A stretch of 64,000 nucleotides of DNA from Myxococcales bacterium (GCA_022184915.1 JAGTJU010000004.1:62001-126000), one strand, 5' to 3'; counted from the first letter of the stretch, positions 19,208-28,621 are shown. Notes: a model not told the origin generated them from the sequence alone. A program made the numbers and translations.

Positions 19208-19756
19208 ATGAGGACGTTCCAAAAAAAGTTGAGAACGACGGGGGCCTTGGGTGCCTGTGCTTTGGGGCTAGGGCTGCCTGCGCCCCCGCCCGTGTGCGCC
19301 GACTTCGCCGGTGTCTACGTTCAGGGCCAAGGCGCGATGGTGACCCGCGAGAGTGAAACGAACGCCGACCTGGGTTGGCGCGCAGGGGCCCACCTCCTGT
19401 TCCTGGAGGCCTACGCCAACCAGCTCTTCGGGGGTCCCGCTGGAACGATCACGCAGGGGGTGATTGGACCGCGCTTCGATCTCGACCTGGGTGGCTGGAA
19501 CCTGACCCTTCGCGCGGGGGGCGGTCTCATGCGGCAGGGGGGCGGTGACGCGGCGGTGCAGGGCACAGGCCTCGTGGCGCGCGCGGGTGCCACGCTCGAA
19601 AGGGAACTCGGTAGGCTCTTTCTGGCCGGGGCCAGCCTGGAGACCGAGGCGTATTCCCTTTCTGAAGGCACCGAATACAGCACCAGCGGGGCCCACTTCG
19701 AGGGCAGCGCGGTGCTCCTTTCCCTTCACCTCAAGTTCGAGCTTGGCCTGAGATGA
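19208..19756 (+). CDS. Small exported protein, outer-membrane barrel-like
   Basis: 182-residue protein of no family I recognise. Residues 1-32 form a signal peptide (basic MRTFQKKLR, then an Ala/Leu/Gly core and a probable cleavage after VCA). The rest shows alternating hydrophobic/polar strands with Gly and aromatic residues (FAGVYVQGQGAMV, GVIGPRFDLDLGGWNLTLRAGGGL, LFLAGASLETEAYSL) and a C-terminus rich in strand residues, LLSLHLKFELGLR. This fits a small 8-10-strand outer-membrane barrel. A strong AGGAGA lies seven bases before the ATG. It is divergent from the kinase operon and ends six bases before the convergent oxidoreductase gene. Confidence 0.75.
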   Translation: MRTFQKKLRTTGALGACALGLGLPAPPPVCADFAGVYVQGQGAMVTRESETNADLGWRAGAHLLFLEAYANQLFGGPAGTITQGVIGPRFDLDLGGWNLTLRAGGGLMRQGGGDAAVQGTGLVARAGATLERELGRLFLAGASLETEAYSLSEGTEYSTSGAHFEGSAVLLSLHLKFELGLR

Positions 19757-19762
19757 GCCGCG

Positions 19763-21283
19763 CTAGGCGTCGCCGAGCAACACGGCCCGGCGAACGACGC
19801 CCATGCGTTTTCGGACGGCGCCGTTGATGAGGCGGGCCACACCCCAGGCAGAGATGAAGTCGCCTTCGACGCCGAGCCCGGGCAGGTTTTCGGCGTTCGC
19901 CACGTGCAGGTTTTTGAAGGGCGTGCGGTGAGGGATGGCCCCGAGGTCGAGCGAGCGGGGCAGGTCCGAGTTCAGCACCGCGGGCATGGGGCGGGCGGGC
20001 AGGGGTCCGTAGGTACCCGTCGCCAGGTCGGCGCCTCGAAGCACCTCGGGGGCCAAGCCGTCGTGCGCGCTCGCCACGGCCAACAGGTTCTGTTCCAGGT
20101 CGGGCAGCAAACGGCCCACGTGTTCGCGCAAGCGGCTGCGGACCACCGAGAGGTACGCGGGCTCTCGTTGCACGACGGCGGCGGGCACCAAACACTCCAC
20201 CCACAGGGGCACGTGGCCGTCGTTGCGCAAGGGGGCACCCACCGTCACGGCGATGGCGTTGTCCTCCATCAGGGGCCGCTTCGGGTCAGCGACCGATACG
20301 ATGCGAGGACCGTCTTTCGGACCGAGGGCCGCCGCCTTGACGAGCAGCACGACACAGTAGCGGTAGCATGCGGGGCGCACGCCCACGGCGTCCTCACGGA
20401 CACGCCTCGTCGTTTTTTCGTCGAGCAGCGGCAACAGCGTCGAGAGGGGGGCGGCCCACACGAGCTGTTCGAGCCCGACCACCTCGTCGCGGGGCCGGAG
20501 CCTCACGGCCGTCACCCGGCCGCGCTTCGAGATGAGTTCGACGGGCGCGGCCTGCTCGCGCACCTCTCCAGAGACGGTGGCGAGCTTTTCGAGGAACGTG
20601 CCGCGCAGATCCGCGATGCCACCGGGCATTTGGTGACAGCCCTGGCGCCCGCGCTGGATCGCACGGGCCATGGGCGCCTGCCCAAGATCGCTGGGAGCGA
20701 AGCGGCAGCCGAGCGCGGCGGCCGCGGTGAGCGCTGCCCGCAGGGGGTGCTGCTGAGGCAGGGGCGCCAGCAGATCCGTGTCGTTGCGGGGAAGCTGGCC
20801 CTGGAAGCGGGCGACCTCACGGCGTTCCCAAAAGCCTGCCGGGGGCAAGGTCAGGTCGGAGCCCAAGATGGGATCGAGCCGGGTGTTGACCAGCGCGAGG
20901 TTCGAAAGCGCGGCCTCGAAGGCAGACAGGGCTTCGGGGAAAAGGGCTTCGACCTGCGACAGCACGGGCCCGTCCTTCGGGCCAAGGTCGATCCGCGCCG
21001 TGCCCGTGGCCAACTGCAGGCCGGGAAGCTGCGCGGGCGCGCGCCGCCGCACGATGGGCAGCTCGTTCAACTCTCGGAAGACCCGTTCGATGGGCTCGCT
21101 GTCTGGAGGTGGCAACAAACCGGGGGTGGCCGGCAAGACATAGGGACCTGCCGTGATGCGTAGGGGGACCTTGTCGTGCCCGAGCAGCAATACTCTCAGG
21201 CCCCGCCTTCCCAGGATGGCGGCGGTGATGAGGCCGGCCAGATCCTCGCCGCAGACGACGGCGTCGTAATGATTGGTGGCCAT
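19763..21283 (-). CDS. FAD-dependent oxidoreductase, phytoene-desaturase-like
   Basis: 506-residue member of the amine-oxidase/phytoene-desaturase superfamily. The N-terminal beta-alpha-beta FAD motif is YDAVVCGEDLAGLITAAILGRRGLRVLLLG, in which the canonical GxGxxG is changed to GxxxxG. The C-terminal NLHVANAENLPGLGVEGDFISAWGVARLI matches the family's terminal FAD-binding segment. The central MPGGIADLRGTFLEKL and LVWAAPLSTLLPLL also fit. The substrate cannot be assigned; no carotenoid cluster is adjacent. The ATG giving MATNHYD is preferred to an upstream in-frame ATG because the Rossmann fold starts there. Divergent from accD. Confidence 0.75.
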   Translation of the reverse strand: MATNHYDAVVCGEDLAGLITAAILGRRGLRVLLLGHDKVPLRITAGPYVLPATPGLLPPPDSEPIERVFRELNELPIVRRRAPAQLPGLQLATGTARIDLGPKDGPVLSQVEALFPEALSAFEAALSNLALVNTRLDPILGSDLTLPPAGFWERREVARFQGQLPRNDTDLLAPLPQQHPLRAALTAAAALGCRFAPSDLGQAPMARAIQRGRQGCHQMPGGIADLRGTFLEKLATVSGEVREQAAPVELISKRGRVTAVRLRPRDEVVGLEQLVWAAPLSTLLPLLDEKTTRRVREDAVGVRPACYRYCVVLLVKAAALGPKDGPRIVSVADPKRPLMEDNAIAVTVGAPLRNDGHVPLWVECLVPAAVVQREPAYLSVVRSRLREHVGRLLPDLEQNLLAVASAHDGLAPEVLRGADLATGTYGPLPARPMPAVLNSDLPRSLDLGAIPHRTPFKNLHVANAENLPGLGVEGDFISAWGVARLINGAVRKRMGVVRRAVLLGDA

Positions 21284-21452
21284 GGCTTCTGCGTCCGCGT
21301 CTCGGAAAAGGGGGGACACCAGCGTATCGGGCCGCGGCCGGAATTACCAGGCCCGGGTGCAGGGTCTTCCAGGGGAGTTTGCGTTGCGTTACGGGCGCGT
21401 GCCGGGGTGCAGGCAAGGGAAGGCCGTTGACAGAGCAGTCCCGGCAGGGAAA

Positions 21453-22346
21453 ATGCCCGCCACCATGGACGATGACAGCAAAGAGCTGGGCGCCGAAGAC
21501 GAGGCCGACGCGCTTCCCCCGAAGCGCAGCGTGCCCGCCGGCGTGTTCACGATGTGCAGCGAATGCCGCGAGACCCTGCTCACCGACGATCTTCGCCGCA
21601 ATCTGAACGTGTGCCCGTCCTGTCAGCATCACATGGCTCTGCCGGTGGCCGACCGCATCGCCTCGCTCTTCGATGCCGGTACCTGGGTGGAACACGACGC
21701 GGGCGTGGAGAGCGTGGACCCCCTGGGGTTCAAGGACTCGAAGCGCTACCCCGAGCGGGTGCGGGCGGCCAAGCGCAAGGCGCAGGTGAACGACGCGTTG
21801 GTCGCGGGTTCGGGGCTCATCGAAGGGCTTGCCGCAGAGGCGGGCGTGTTCGTTTTCGAGTTCATGGGGGGCTCGATGGGGTCGGTGGTGGGGGAGAAGA
21901 TCACGCGCGTTTACGAACGGGCACTCGCGCGGCGGGTTCCTGCGTTCATCTTTTCCGCTTCGGGCGGCGCCCGCATGCAGGAAGGCGTGTTGTCGCTCAT
22001 GCAGATGGCCAAGACGTCGGCGGCGATTGCCAGGTTGCGGGAAGCGGCCGTGCCGGTGTTTTCAGTTTTGCTCAACCCGACCACGGGCGGCGTGGCAGCC
22101 AGCTTCGCCATGCTGGGGGATTTCATCGTGGCCGAGCCGAAGGCGCTCATCGGCTTTGCCGGGGCGCGCGTCATTCAGAACACGATTCGCCAGAGCTTGC
22201 CTCCGGGCTTCCAGCGTTCGGAGTTCCTCTTGTCCCACGGTTTCGTGGATCTCATCGTCCACCGCCACCAGATGAAATCGACGCTCGCGCGGCTCATGCG
22301 CTTCTTGATGCCGCAGCTCGCGGGGCCCGTGGCCGCGGCAAGTTGA
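21453..22346 (+). CDS. accD: Acetyl-CoA carboxylase carboxyltransferase beta subunit
   Basis: AccD, 297 residues, transfers carboxyl from biotin to acetyl-CoA for fatty-acid synthesis together with AccA (not in the window). An N-terminal four-cysteine zinc ribbon is visible (Cys35, 38, 54, 57), followed by the crotonase-fold core with GGSMGSVVGEKI, FSASGGARMQEG, SVLLNPTTGGVAASFAMLGD and FAGARVIQNTIRQSLPPGFQRSEFL. An AGGGA precedes two possible ATGs (21453 and 21465), with imperfect spacing to both. folC starts two bases after the stop, a common accD-folC pairing. Confidence 0.95.
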   Translation: MPATMDDDSKELGAEDEADALPPKRSVPAGVFTMCSECRETLLTDDLRRNLNVCPSCQHHMALPVADRIASLFDAGTWVEHDAGVESVDPLGFKDSKRYPERVRAAKRKAQVNDALVAGSGLIEGLAAEAGVFVFEFMGGSMGSVVGEKITRVYERALARRVPAFIFSASGGARMQEGVLSLMQMAKTSAAIARLREAAVPVFSVLLNPTTGGVAASFAMLGDFIVAEPKALIGFAGARVIQNTIRQSLPPGFQRSEFLLSHGFVDLIVHRHQMKSTLARLMRFLMPQLAGPVAAAS

Positions 22347-22348
22347 AG

Positions 22349-23599
22349 ATGGACGCGCCCGCGCTGGCGTCCGGCTCCTACCTGGCCTTTCTGCACAAGA
22401 TGGACCGGCTAAGGGGGGCCGGGGTCTTGCTGGGGCTCGATCGCGTGCGCGCGGCGTTGGGGCGGCTCGGCCACCCCGAGCGCGCGCTGACCTTCGTTCA
22501 GGTCGCCGGCACCAATGGCAAAGGTTCGACGGCGGCCATGACCGAAGCTGTGCTGCGTGCGGCCGGGGTGCACACGGGCCTGTTCACTTCGCCCCATCTC
22601 GTGCGCTTCACCGAACGCATCCAGGTGGGGGGCGTCGAGGTCGACCCTGCGTGCCTCGAGCCGGCCCTGGACCGGGTGTTGGCGACCGGCGTGCCGCTCA
22701 CCTACTTCGAGGCGGCCACGCTCGTGGCGGTGCTGGTGATGCACGAGGCGGGGGTCGAGGTGGGGGTCATGGAGACGGGGCTCGGCGGGCGGCTCGACGC
22801 CGTGACGGCCCTGCCGGCCGTAGCGGCCGCGGTCACCAGCGTGGGCCCCGACCACCTGGAGGTGCTGGGGCCGACGTTGGCGGACGTGGCGCGCGAAAAG
22901 GCTGCCGTCGCTCGTTCAGGGCGGCCGCTTTTCGTCCCGACGGCCGTGGCGGCCTCGTTCAAGGAACTCCGGACGGTGGCTGAGGCGGCGGGGGCAAGGT
23001 TCGTCACCGTGGAGCCGTCGCCCGAGCAGCCCGCTCTCGCGGGTGGGCACCAACGCCGCAACGCCGCGATCGCCGTGGCGCTGGCCGAAGCCGGTCTTTG
23101 GGCCCTGGGGCGTACGCTGCCCGCAAAGGCGGTATCCCAAGGCCTGGCGACCGTGAGCTGGCCGGGCAGGCTGGAGCGTCGGGGGCAGGTGCTGTTCGAC
23201 TGCGCCCACAACCCGGAAGGCGCGGCCGCCCTATCGCTCGTCCTGGCCGGCTGCCCCGAGCGGCCCCGGGTGTTGGTGGTTTCGATGGTGGCGGGCAAAG
23301 ACGTGGCCGGGGTGGCTGCGCAGCTCAAAGATCGCTTCGAAGCGGTCGTGTTCACACAATGCAGCAGCGAGCGGGCTCTGGCCGTGGACGCGCTGCGAGC
23401 TGCCTTTGGCCCCGTGCCTTGCAGCACGGACGTGGCGGAGCCCGAGGCGGCACTCAATCACGCGCTGCACCTCGCGGGACCCACGGGGTTGGTGGTGGTC
23501 GCTGGTTCCACCTTTCTCGTGGGGCCGCTCCGCGCCCACCTGCGGGGCGAGCCGGTGGACCCTTTACCCAGTGCGGATCCCCCGGTCCGATCACCCTGA
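22349..23599 (+). CDS. folC: Folylpolyglutamate synthase / dihydrofolate synthase
   Basis: 416-residue Mur-ligase family enzyme adding glutamate to (dihydro)folate. The ATP-binding P-loop is VAGTNGKGST (residues 52-61), followed by the FolC signature LFTSPHLVRFTERIQVGG. Other landmarks are GVMETGLGGRLDAV, SVGPDHLEVLG with the Mg-binding carbamylated-Lys region EKA, and the C-terminal domain FDCAHNPEGAAAL. The start is the ATG two bases after accD's stop; the frame is open upstream inside accD, but homology begins here. Co-transcribed with accD. Confidence 0.93.
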   Translation: MDAPALASGSYLAFLHKMDRLRGAGVLLGLDRVRAALGRLGHPERALTFVQVAGTNGKGSTAAMTEAVLRAAGVHTGLFTSPHLVRFTERIQVGGVEVDPACLEPALDRVLATGVPLTYFEAATLVAVLVMHEAGVEVGVMETGLGGRLDAVTALPAVAAAVTSVGPDHLEVLGPTLADVAREKAAVARSGRPLFVPTAVAASFKELRTVAEAAGARFVTVEPSPEQPALAGGHQRRNAAIAVALAEAGLWALGRTLPAKAVSQGLATVSWPGRLERRGQVLFDCAHNPEGAAALSLVLAGCPERPRVLVVSMVAGKDVAGVAAQLKDRFEAVVFTQCSSERALAVDALRAAFGPVPCSTDVAEPEAALNHALHLAGPTGLVVVAGSTFLVGPLRAHLRGEPVDPLPSADPPVRSP

Positions 23600-23728
23600 G
23601 CGGAAGCCCACATAGGGCCTGTCGGGGGCAGAAAGCCGGGCACGGGCCCCGATGTAAGTTCCCGGACTGACGAATTTATTACCGACTCCTGACCGACCGC
23701 TGACTGTCGCCGGCCTACCCTTATCGAC

Positions 23729-24628
23729 ATGGAGCAAGTTCGACCCTCGCGCCCTCGCAGCCGCGTCCCTCTCAGCAGCTTCCCTTTCTTCGCGGTTCAT
23801 CTTGCCGCGATCGTAGGGGTGTTTTGGCTCGGCTTTTCCTGGTCGGGGCTGGCGCTCGCCGGCGCGCTCTACTTTCCGCGGATGTTCTTCGTCACGGGCG
23901 TCTACCACCGGTACTTTTCGCACAAGTCCTACAAGACCTCGCGATGGTTTCAGGCCGTTCTTTCCTTCCTGGGAGGCTTTTCGGCCCAGAAGGGCGCCCT
24001 GTGGTGGGCGGCTCGGCATCGCCATCACCACAAGCACTCCGACACTCCCGAGGATTTGCACTCGCCTCGTCAGCAAGGCTTCTACCACGCTCACATGGGG
24101 TGGATTTTGGGAGACGAGCTCACCCTGCAGGACCTGCGCAAGGTGCCCGACCTGTCGAAGTACCCTGAGCTCGTGTGGCTGGATCGCACGTACTTCATTC
24201 AACCCGTGCTGATGGGCGTGGGGCTTTACCTCTTGGGGGGCCTCCATGCTTTCATCTGGGGCTTCTGTGTCTCGACCGTGCTCTTGTGGCACGGCACGTT
24301 CACGATCAACTCCCTGGCCCACGTCATCGGCAAGCGGCGCTTCGAGACCACGGACGACTCGAAGAACCACTGGCTTTTGGCCCTCATCACGATGGGTGAG
24401 GGCTGGCACAACAACCACCACCACTACCAAAGCTCCGAGCGTCAGGGCTTTTACTGGTGGGAGATCGACATGTCTCACTACGTCCTCAAGGCGTTGAGCT
24501 GGGTGGGTCTGGTGTGGGATCTACGTGAGCCTCCCAAGGCCGTGCTCGACGCGGGTCGGCGCAAGGTGTCCGTGAGTGCACCCGCCGAGGCCCCCGTGCT
24601 CGCGCGGGCGTCGCTCGACGCTCGCTGA
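23729..24628 (+). CDS. Acyl-CoA/acyl-lipid delta-9-type desaturase
   Basis: 299-residue membrane-bound di-iron desaturase introducing a double bond in fatty acyl chains. The three histidine boxes are present: HRYFSH (60-65), HRHHHKHSD (97-105) and EGWHNNHHHYQSS (about 227). Four hydrophobic segments bracket them in the normal layout (about 18-55, 75-90, 150-190). This matches the SCD1/OLE1-like bacterial family, here without a fused cytochrome b5 domain. It has its own ATG after a 129-base gap from folC and is followed by a good intrinsic terminator. The role is membrane fluidity or unsaturated fatty-acid supply; exact regiospecificity is not visible. Confidence 0.9.
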   Translation: MEQVRPSRPRSRVPLSSFPFFAVHLAAIVGVFWLGFSWSGLALAGALYFPRMFFVTGVYHRYFSHKSYKTSRWFQAVLSFLGGFSAQKGALWWAARHRHHHKHSDTPEDLHSPRQQGFYHAHMGWILGDELTLQDLRKVPDLSKYPELVWLDRTYFIQPVLMGVGLYLLGGLHAFIWGFCVSTVLLWHGTFTINSLAHVIGKRRFETTDDSKNHWLLALITMGEGWHNNHHHYQSSERQGFYWWEIDMSHYVLKALSWVGLVWDLREPPKAVLDAGRRKVSVSAPAEAPVLARASLDAR

Positions 24629-24644
24629 GCCCAACCGTTCCGAA

Positions 24645-24680
24645 CGAAGCGGAGTCCTCGGGGGCTCCGCTTCGCTTTTC
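24645..24680 (+). terminator. Intrinsic terminator after desaturase
   Basis: Ten-base-pair stem CGAAGCGGAG/CTCCGCTTCG (24645-24654 with 24665-24674), 10-base loop, followed by CTTTTC. Positioned 17 bases after the desaturase stop. Confidence 0.75.
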
Positions 24681-24742
24681 GAAGACCCACGAAATGCGAG
24701 CCCGGCGTGGCGTTTCGAGGCAGGCCTGCGTAGCCTGGGCGC

Positions 24743-25666
24743 GTGAGGTTTCGCAGCCCCGCCAACATTCTTCTGCGTCGCGCCCAGATCATCATGATCC
24801 TGGCGGCCCTGGTGCCCACCATCCTGATGACCGCCACGGGCATCATCTTGTTGGTCATGGGGCAGGGCTCGGTGGCGGTGGTGGCGGGCTCCTTGGTGTT
24901 GGCGTTCTGCACCTCGTCGCTCACCGGGTTCATCCTGGGGTACGTGTTCGTCGCCCGCGGGGCCTCTTTGGCGCGGGTGCAGACCGACTTTCTCTCGTCG
25001 GTGTCTCACGAGCTGCGCACCCCAATCACGTCCATTCGCATGTTCATCGAGACGCTGCGCGATGGCCGGGTGACCGATCCCGGCGAGCGGCAGAAGTGCT
25101 TGAACATCGTCGGTCGCGAACTCGAGCGCCTCGATGGCCTCGTCTCCAAGCTGCTCGAGCTTTCGCGGCTCGAGTCGGGGCGCCAGGCCTTCGAGCGGGC
25201 CCCCGTCACGGTAGACACCCTCATCCAGGAGGCCTTGGCCGGATTCGAGGCCGTGAAGCTGGGTACGGAGGTGAACCTGCAGGTCAGCGTCGAGCAGGGT
25301 CTGGTGGTTCTGGGCGATCGCAGCTCGCTCGGGCAGGTGCTCGTAAACCTGCTCGTGAACGCCTGGAAGTACACGCCGGCCGATAACAAACGCATTTCCA
25401 TTCGCGCGTTCGCGCAAAAAAAGTGGGTCGTGCTCGAGGTGGAGGACAACGGGGTGGGCATTCCCCCCGACGAGCGGAAGCTCATCTTCGAGACCTTCGA
25501 GCGGGGCCGGGCCGCCGTGGTGCAGGGCGCCCAAGGCAGCGGCCTGGGCCTGGCGATCGTGAGGGCGGTGACCCGGGCTCACGGCGGGGACGTGCACCTG
25601 GTCAGTGGCACCAGCGGTGCATGTTTTCGCGTGCGATTGCCTCGACAGGCGGGCAAAGAAGCCTAA
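24743..25666 (+). CDS. Membrane sensor histidine kinase
   Basis: 307 residues. Two adjacent transmembrane helices (about 17-40 and 46-70) form an N-terminal hairpin with almost no periplasmic sensor. HisKA has H-box FLSSVSHELRTPITSIR; HATPase_c has the N-box VLVNLLVNAWKYTP, G1 EVEDNGVGIP and G2 GSGLGLAIV. It begins with GTG soon after the preceding terminator. The cognate OmpR-type regulator starts 23 bases after its stop, so this is a compact two-component operon with the kinase first. The signal is unknown; an intramembrane or lipid stimulus is possible given the minimal sensor. Confidence 0.9.
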   Translation: MRFRSPANILLRRAQIIMILAALVPTILMTATGIILLVMGQGSVAVVAGSLVLAFCTSSLTGFILGYVFVARGASLARVQTDFLSSVSHELRTPITSIRMFIETLRDGRVTDPGERQKCLNIVGRELERLDGLVSKLLELSRLESGRQAFERAPVTVDTLIQEALAGFEAVKLGTEVNLQVSVEQGLVVLGDRSSLGQVLVNLLVNAWKYTPADNKRISIRAFAQKKWVVLEVEDNGVGIPPDERKLIFETFERGRAAVVQGAQGSGLGLAIVRAVTRAHGGDVHLVSGTSGACFRVRLPRQAGKEA

Positions 25667-25689
25667 CACTCTCGCACGTTTGAATCGCC

Positions 25690-26412
25690 ATGACGCAAGG
25701 TGAACGACAGGGCCAACAGGTCCTCATCGTGGAAGACGACGAGGCCATCGCTACCGGATTGGCCTTGAATTTGACGATCGAGGGCTACCGCCCCGCTACC
25801 GTACAGGACGGCGCGGCAGCCCTGGCGCACATCAAATCCGAAAAGCCCGCCCTGGTCGTGCTCGACATCTCGCTGCCTGTGAAGAATGGGCTCGAGGTGC
25901 TCCGCGAGCTGCGGACGTCCGGTGACCAGACGGCCGTGGTGGTGCTTTCGGCCCGACAGGACGAGTTCGACAAGGTCGCCGCCTTGCGTTTGGGGGCGGA
26001 TGACTACGTCACCAAGCCGTTTGCCTTGGCGGAGCTCCTGGCACGCATCGGGGCGGTCCTGCGGCGCGCTCTTCCCCCGGGCGAACGCGACGGCGGCGCG
26101 CCTGCCCCGGGCCATGGCTTTGCGTTCGGGGCCGTGGCGGTGGACCTGGACACCCGCGTCGTGACACGAAAAGGCCAGGTGTTGGCGTTCACGCACCTCG
26201 AGTTCGAGCTCTTGGCGTACTTTCTGGCGCACCCGGCTCAGGTTGTCTCCCGCGAGCACTTGCTGAGGGACGTATGGGGCCAAAGCCACGCGGGCTCTCC
26301 CCGGACGGTGGACAATTTCGTCAAGCAGCTACGGGACAAACTCGAGGACGATCCCGAGGCGCCCCGTCACTTCGTCACCGTAAGGGGCAGCGGTTACCGC
26401 TTCGATCCGTGA
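25690..26412 (+). CDS. OmpR/PhoB-family response regulator
   Basis: 240 residues: receiver domain (about 10-125) with VEDDEA acidic pocket, phosphoacceptor Asp in LVVLDISLP, the conserved LSARQ Ser/Ala switch and TKPFALAELLAR; C-terminal winged helix (about 145-240) with FTHLEFELLAYFLAHPAQVVSREHLLRDVWG and the recognition helix/wing region RTVDNFVKQLRDKLEDDP...VRGSGYRF. It is the partner of the kinase immediately upstream. Target genes cannot be read from this sequence. Confidence 0.93.
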   Translation: MTQGERQGQQVLIVEDDEAIATGLALNLTIEGYRPATVQDGAAALAHIKSEKPALVVLDISLPVKNGLEVLRELRTSGDQTAVVVLSARQDEFDKVAALRLGADDYVTKPFALAELLARIGAVLRRALPPGERDGGAPAPGHGFAFGAVAVDLDTRVVTRKGQVLAFTHLEFELLAYFLAHPAQVVSREHLLRDVWGQSHAGSPRTVDNFVKQLRDKLEDDPEAPRHFVTVRGSGYRFDP

Positions 26413-26549
26413 GCGTTTTTCCGGGAACCGGGCCACAGCGCTTTCGGGCGCCTGCGTAGCAAACACGTAAAGCAGATCCGCAGGGAAAGCGCACCCGGGC
26501 GGTTTCTTTCCGTGAATTCGCGCCCAGTGTGCGCTAATACAGGCGACCT

Positions 26550-28532
26550 TTGAACGATACTACATTCGAGTCGCTTTCGTTGCATCCGCTGCTGGCGACC
26601 ACGCTCGCACGTCGCGGGTACGTCAATGCCATGCCCGTGCAGGCCGCGGTGTCCGACGCCGCGCATGCGGGCCGGGACCTCCTGGTCTCTTCACAGACGG
26701 GCTCGGGCAAGACGCTTGCCTTCGGCTTGGCCATGGCCTCCGAGTTGCTGGCGGGCGCCTCCGCCCTGGCCGAGCGCGGGGGCGTGATCCCGCGCGCTCT
26801 GGTGGTGGCACCCACCCGCGAGCTGGCCGTCCAGGTGGCCAACGAGCTCGGGTGGCTGTTTGCCGAAGCCCCGCTGCGGCTGGCTGCGTTCACGGGCGGC
26901 ACACCCATGGGTGGCGATCTGCGCCGCCTGAGGATGGGGGTCGACCTGGTGGTGGGAACGCCGGGGCGGCTGGTGGATCTGCAGCGCCGCGGCGCCCTCG
27001 ATCTGTCCCGGATCGCCACGCTGGTGCTCGACGAGGCGGACGAGATGCTCGACATGGGCTTCAAGGAAGACCTCGAGGCCTTGCTCTCTGCGGCGCCCGC
27101 CGAGCGGCGGACCTTGCTGTTTTCGGCCACGCTTCCGCGTCCCATCCAGCAGCTGGCCTCCACGTACCAGCGCAACGCCGTTCGCATCGACGTGCGAAGC
27201 CCTGGCGCCTCCAAAGCGCACGCGGACATCGACTTCCGGGCCCACCTGGTCAGGGGGCGGGACCGCTTCGCCGCCGTGGTGAACATGCTGCTCGCCAACC
27301 CGGACGCCAAGAGCATCGTGTTTTGCCGCACCCGCGAGGGTGTGGGCGACCTCCAGCACAAGTTGGTCGAGCACGGCTTCGCCGCCGTGGCAATGGCGGG
27401 CGACCGGGCACAGGGTGAACGAGATCGCGCCTTGGCGGCCTTGCGCTCGGGCAGCGCGCGCATTCTGGTGGCGACCAACGTGGCGGCCCGGGGCATCGAC
27501 GTGCCCGACGTCGAGCTGGTCATTCACGGAGATCTGCCCGATGGGGCGGAGTCGCTCACCCACCGCAGCGGTCGAACGGGCCGCGCGGGCCGCAAAGGCA
27601 CGAGCGTTCTGCTGGTGGATCCTGTGCAGCGCCGGCGTGCCGAGCGCTTGCTGGGCGAGCTCGGGGTGAAAGTGACCTGGGCCAAGGTCACCACGGAGAC
27701 CGAGGCGCGGGCCGCGGCCGAGAAGCGGCTGGGTGACGCGCTCCTGGCGTCGCTCCGCCCCGAAACTGAAGGCACCGAGGGCGAGCCTTTGGACGAGAGC
27801 TTCGCCCGCACACCTGCCTTCGACCTTACACCGATGCTGAACCGCCTGACGGCGGAGGTGTCCGCGCAGGATCTGCTCGCGCTTTTGCTGCGCCGGGAGT
27901 TGGCGCGGCTCCCGCAAGCGCTGCCGCTCGAAGCCATCGAGGGGGAAGCGCCCCGCGGCCGGGCGCTACGGCCCCCCATGGAGGCGGGCGAGGGGCGAGG
28001 CCCTCGGCCCGAGGCGCCCACCCGGCGCCGGGAGCCCCCGCGTGAGCCGCTGCCGCGTGACAAGAGGCCGGACCCCGGCCCCTCCCCCTCCGTGCGGCCC
28101 TCATGGCAAGAAGAGCGCGTTCCGGTGGCGCCGCGCGCGGCGGGGCGGGCCGTGATTTTTCGCGTGAACCTTGGTGCCGATACCCAGGCGGCGCCCCGCA
28201 CGCTCTTGCCGCTCATCTGTCGGCGGGGCGATGTGGACCGCACGCTCGTGGGCAGCATCCGGGTGGGTCCCCAATCGTCCACTTTCGAGATCGCGGCGGA
28301 AGCCGCAGTGTCGTTCGCCCGCTCGGCCATGCAGCCGGATCCGCGAGAGCCTCACGTTCGCTTCGAGGCCGCTAGGCCACCAGGCGAGGCGGCTCCCGTA
28401 CGCCCGCGCCGTTCGCAGTCCGACGAGGCGCCCCGCGGTGGGCCGAGCGCCGCGCCTTCTCCGCGTCGCCCAAGCCGCGAGCAAGGGGGGCAGCGTCCCC
28501 TGCGCCGAGCGGCCCGTCCTTACGCGTCCTGA
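26550..28532 (+). CDS. DEAD-box RNA helicase with DbpA-like C-terminal domain
   Basis: 660-residue ATP-dependent RNA helicase. RecA domain 1 has the Q motif region PVQAAV, motif I SSQTGSGKT, Ia APTRELAVQ, motif II VLDEADEMLD and III FSATLP. RecA domain 2 has SIVFCRTREG, ARGIDVPDVELVIHGDLP and HRSGRTGRAGRKG. A Pro/Arg-rich linker (about 465-525) leads to a DbpA/CsdA-type RNA-binding domain (about 530-610) and a basic tail. Likely roles are ribosome assembly or RNA decay. The start is TTG, six bases after an AGG; no ATG fits as well before the Q motif. It stands alone, 137 bases after the response regulator. Confidence 0.88.
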   Translation: MNDTTFESLSLHPLLATTLARRGYVNAMPVQAAVSDAAHAGRDLLVSSQTGSGKTLAFGLAMASELLAGASALAERGGVIPRALVVAPTRELAVQVANELGWLFAEAPLRLAAFTGGTPMGGDLRRLRMGVDLVVGTPGRLVDLQRRGALDLSRIATLVLDEADEMLDMGFKEDLEALLSAAPAERRTLLFSATLPRPIQQLASTYQRNAVRIDVRSPGASKAHADIDFRAHLVRGRDRFAAVVNMLLANPDAKSIVFCRTREGVGDLQHKLVEHGFAAVAMAGDRAQGERDRALAALRSGSARILVATNVAARGIDVPDVELVIHGDLPDGAESLTHRSGRTGRAGRKGTSVLLVDPVQRRRAERLLGELGVKVTWAKVTTETEARAAAEKRLGDALLASLRPETEGTEGEPLDESFARTPAFDLTPMLNRLTAEVSAQDLLALLLRRELARLPQALPLEAIEGEAPRGRALRPPMEAGEGRGPRPEAPTRRREPPREPLPRDKRPDPGPSPSVRPSWQEERVPVAPRAAGRAVIFRVNLGADTQAAPRTLLPLICRRGDVDRTLVGSIRVGPQSSTFEIAAEAAVSFARSAMQPDPREPHVRFEAARPPGEAAPVRPRRSQSDEAPRGGPSAAPSPRRPSREQGGQRPLRRAARPYAS

Positions 28533-28621
28533 ACCGTTGCAGGCGACCCAACCCCGGGCTTGCCAGGTCCGGGCCTCAATCTTCGCGGGCAGCCTGCCGA
28601 TGTCCGGGGGAGGGGGGCGAC

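Noticed and set aside
17360-19756. 798-codon plus-strand open frame across the hybrid kinase gene
   Set aside because: Antisense to a kinase with clear motifs on the minus strand. Only its last 182 codons (from the ATG at 19208 with signal peptide and RBS) are real; the upstream extension is GC-driven open frame.
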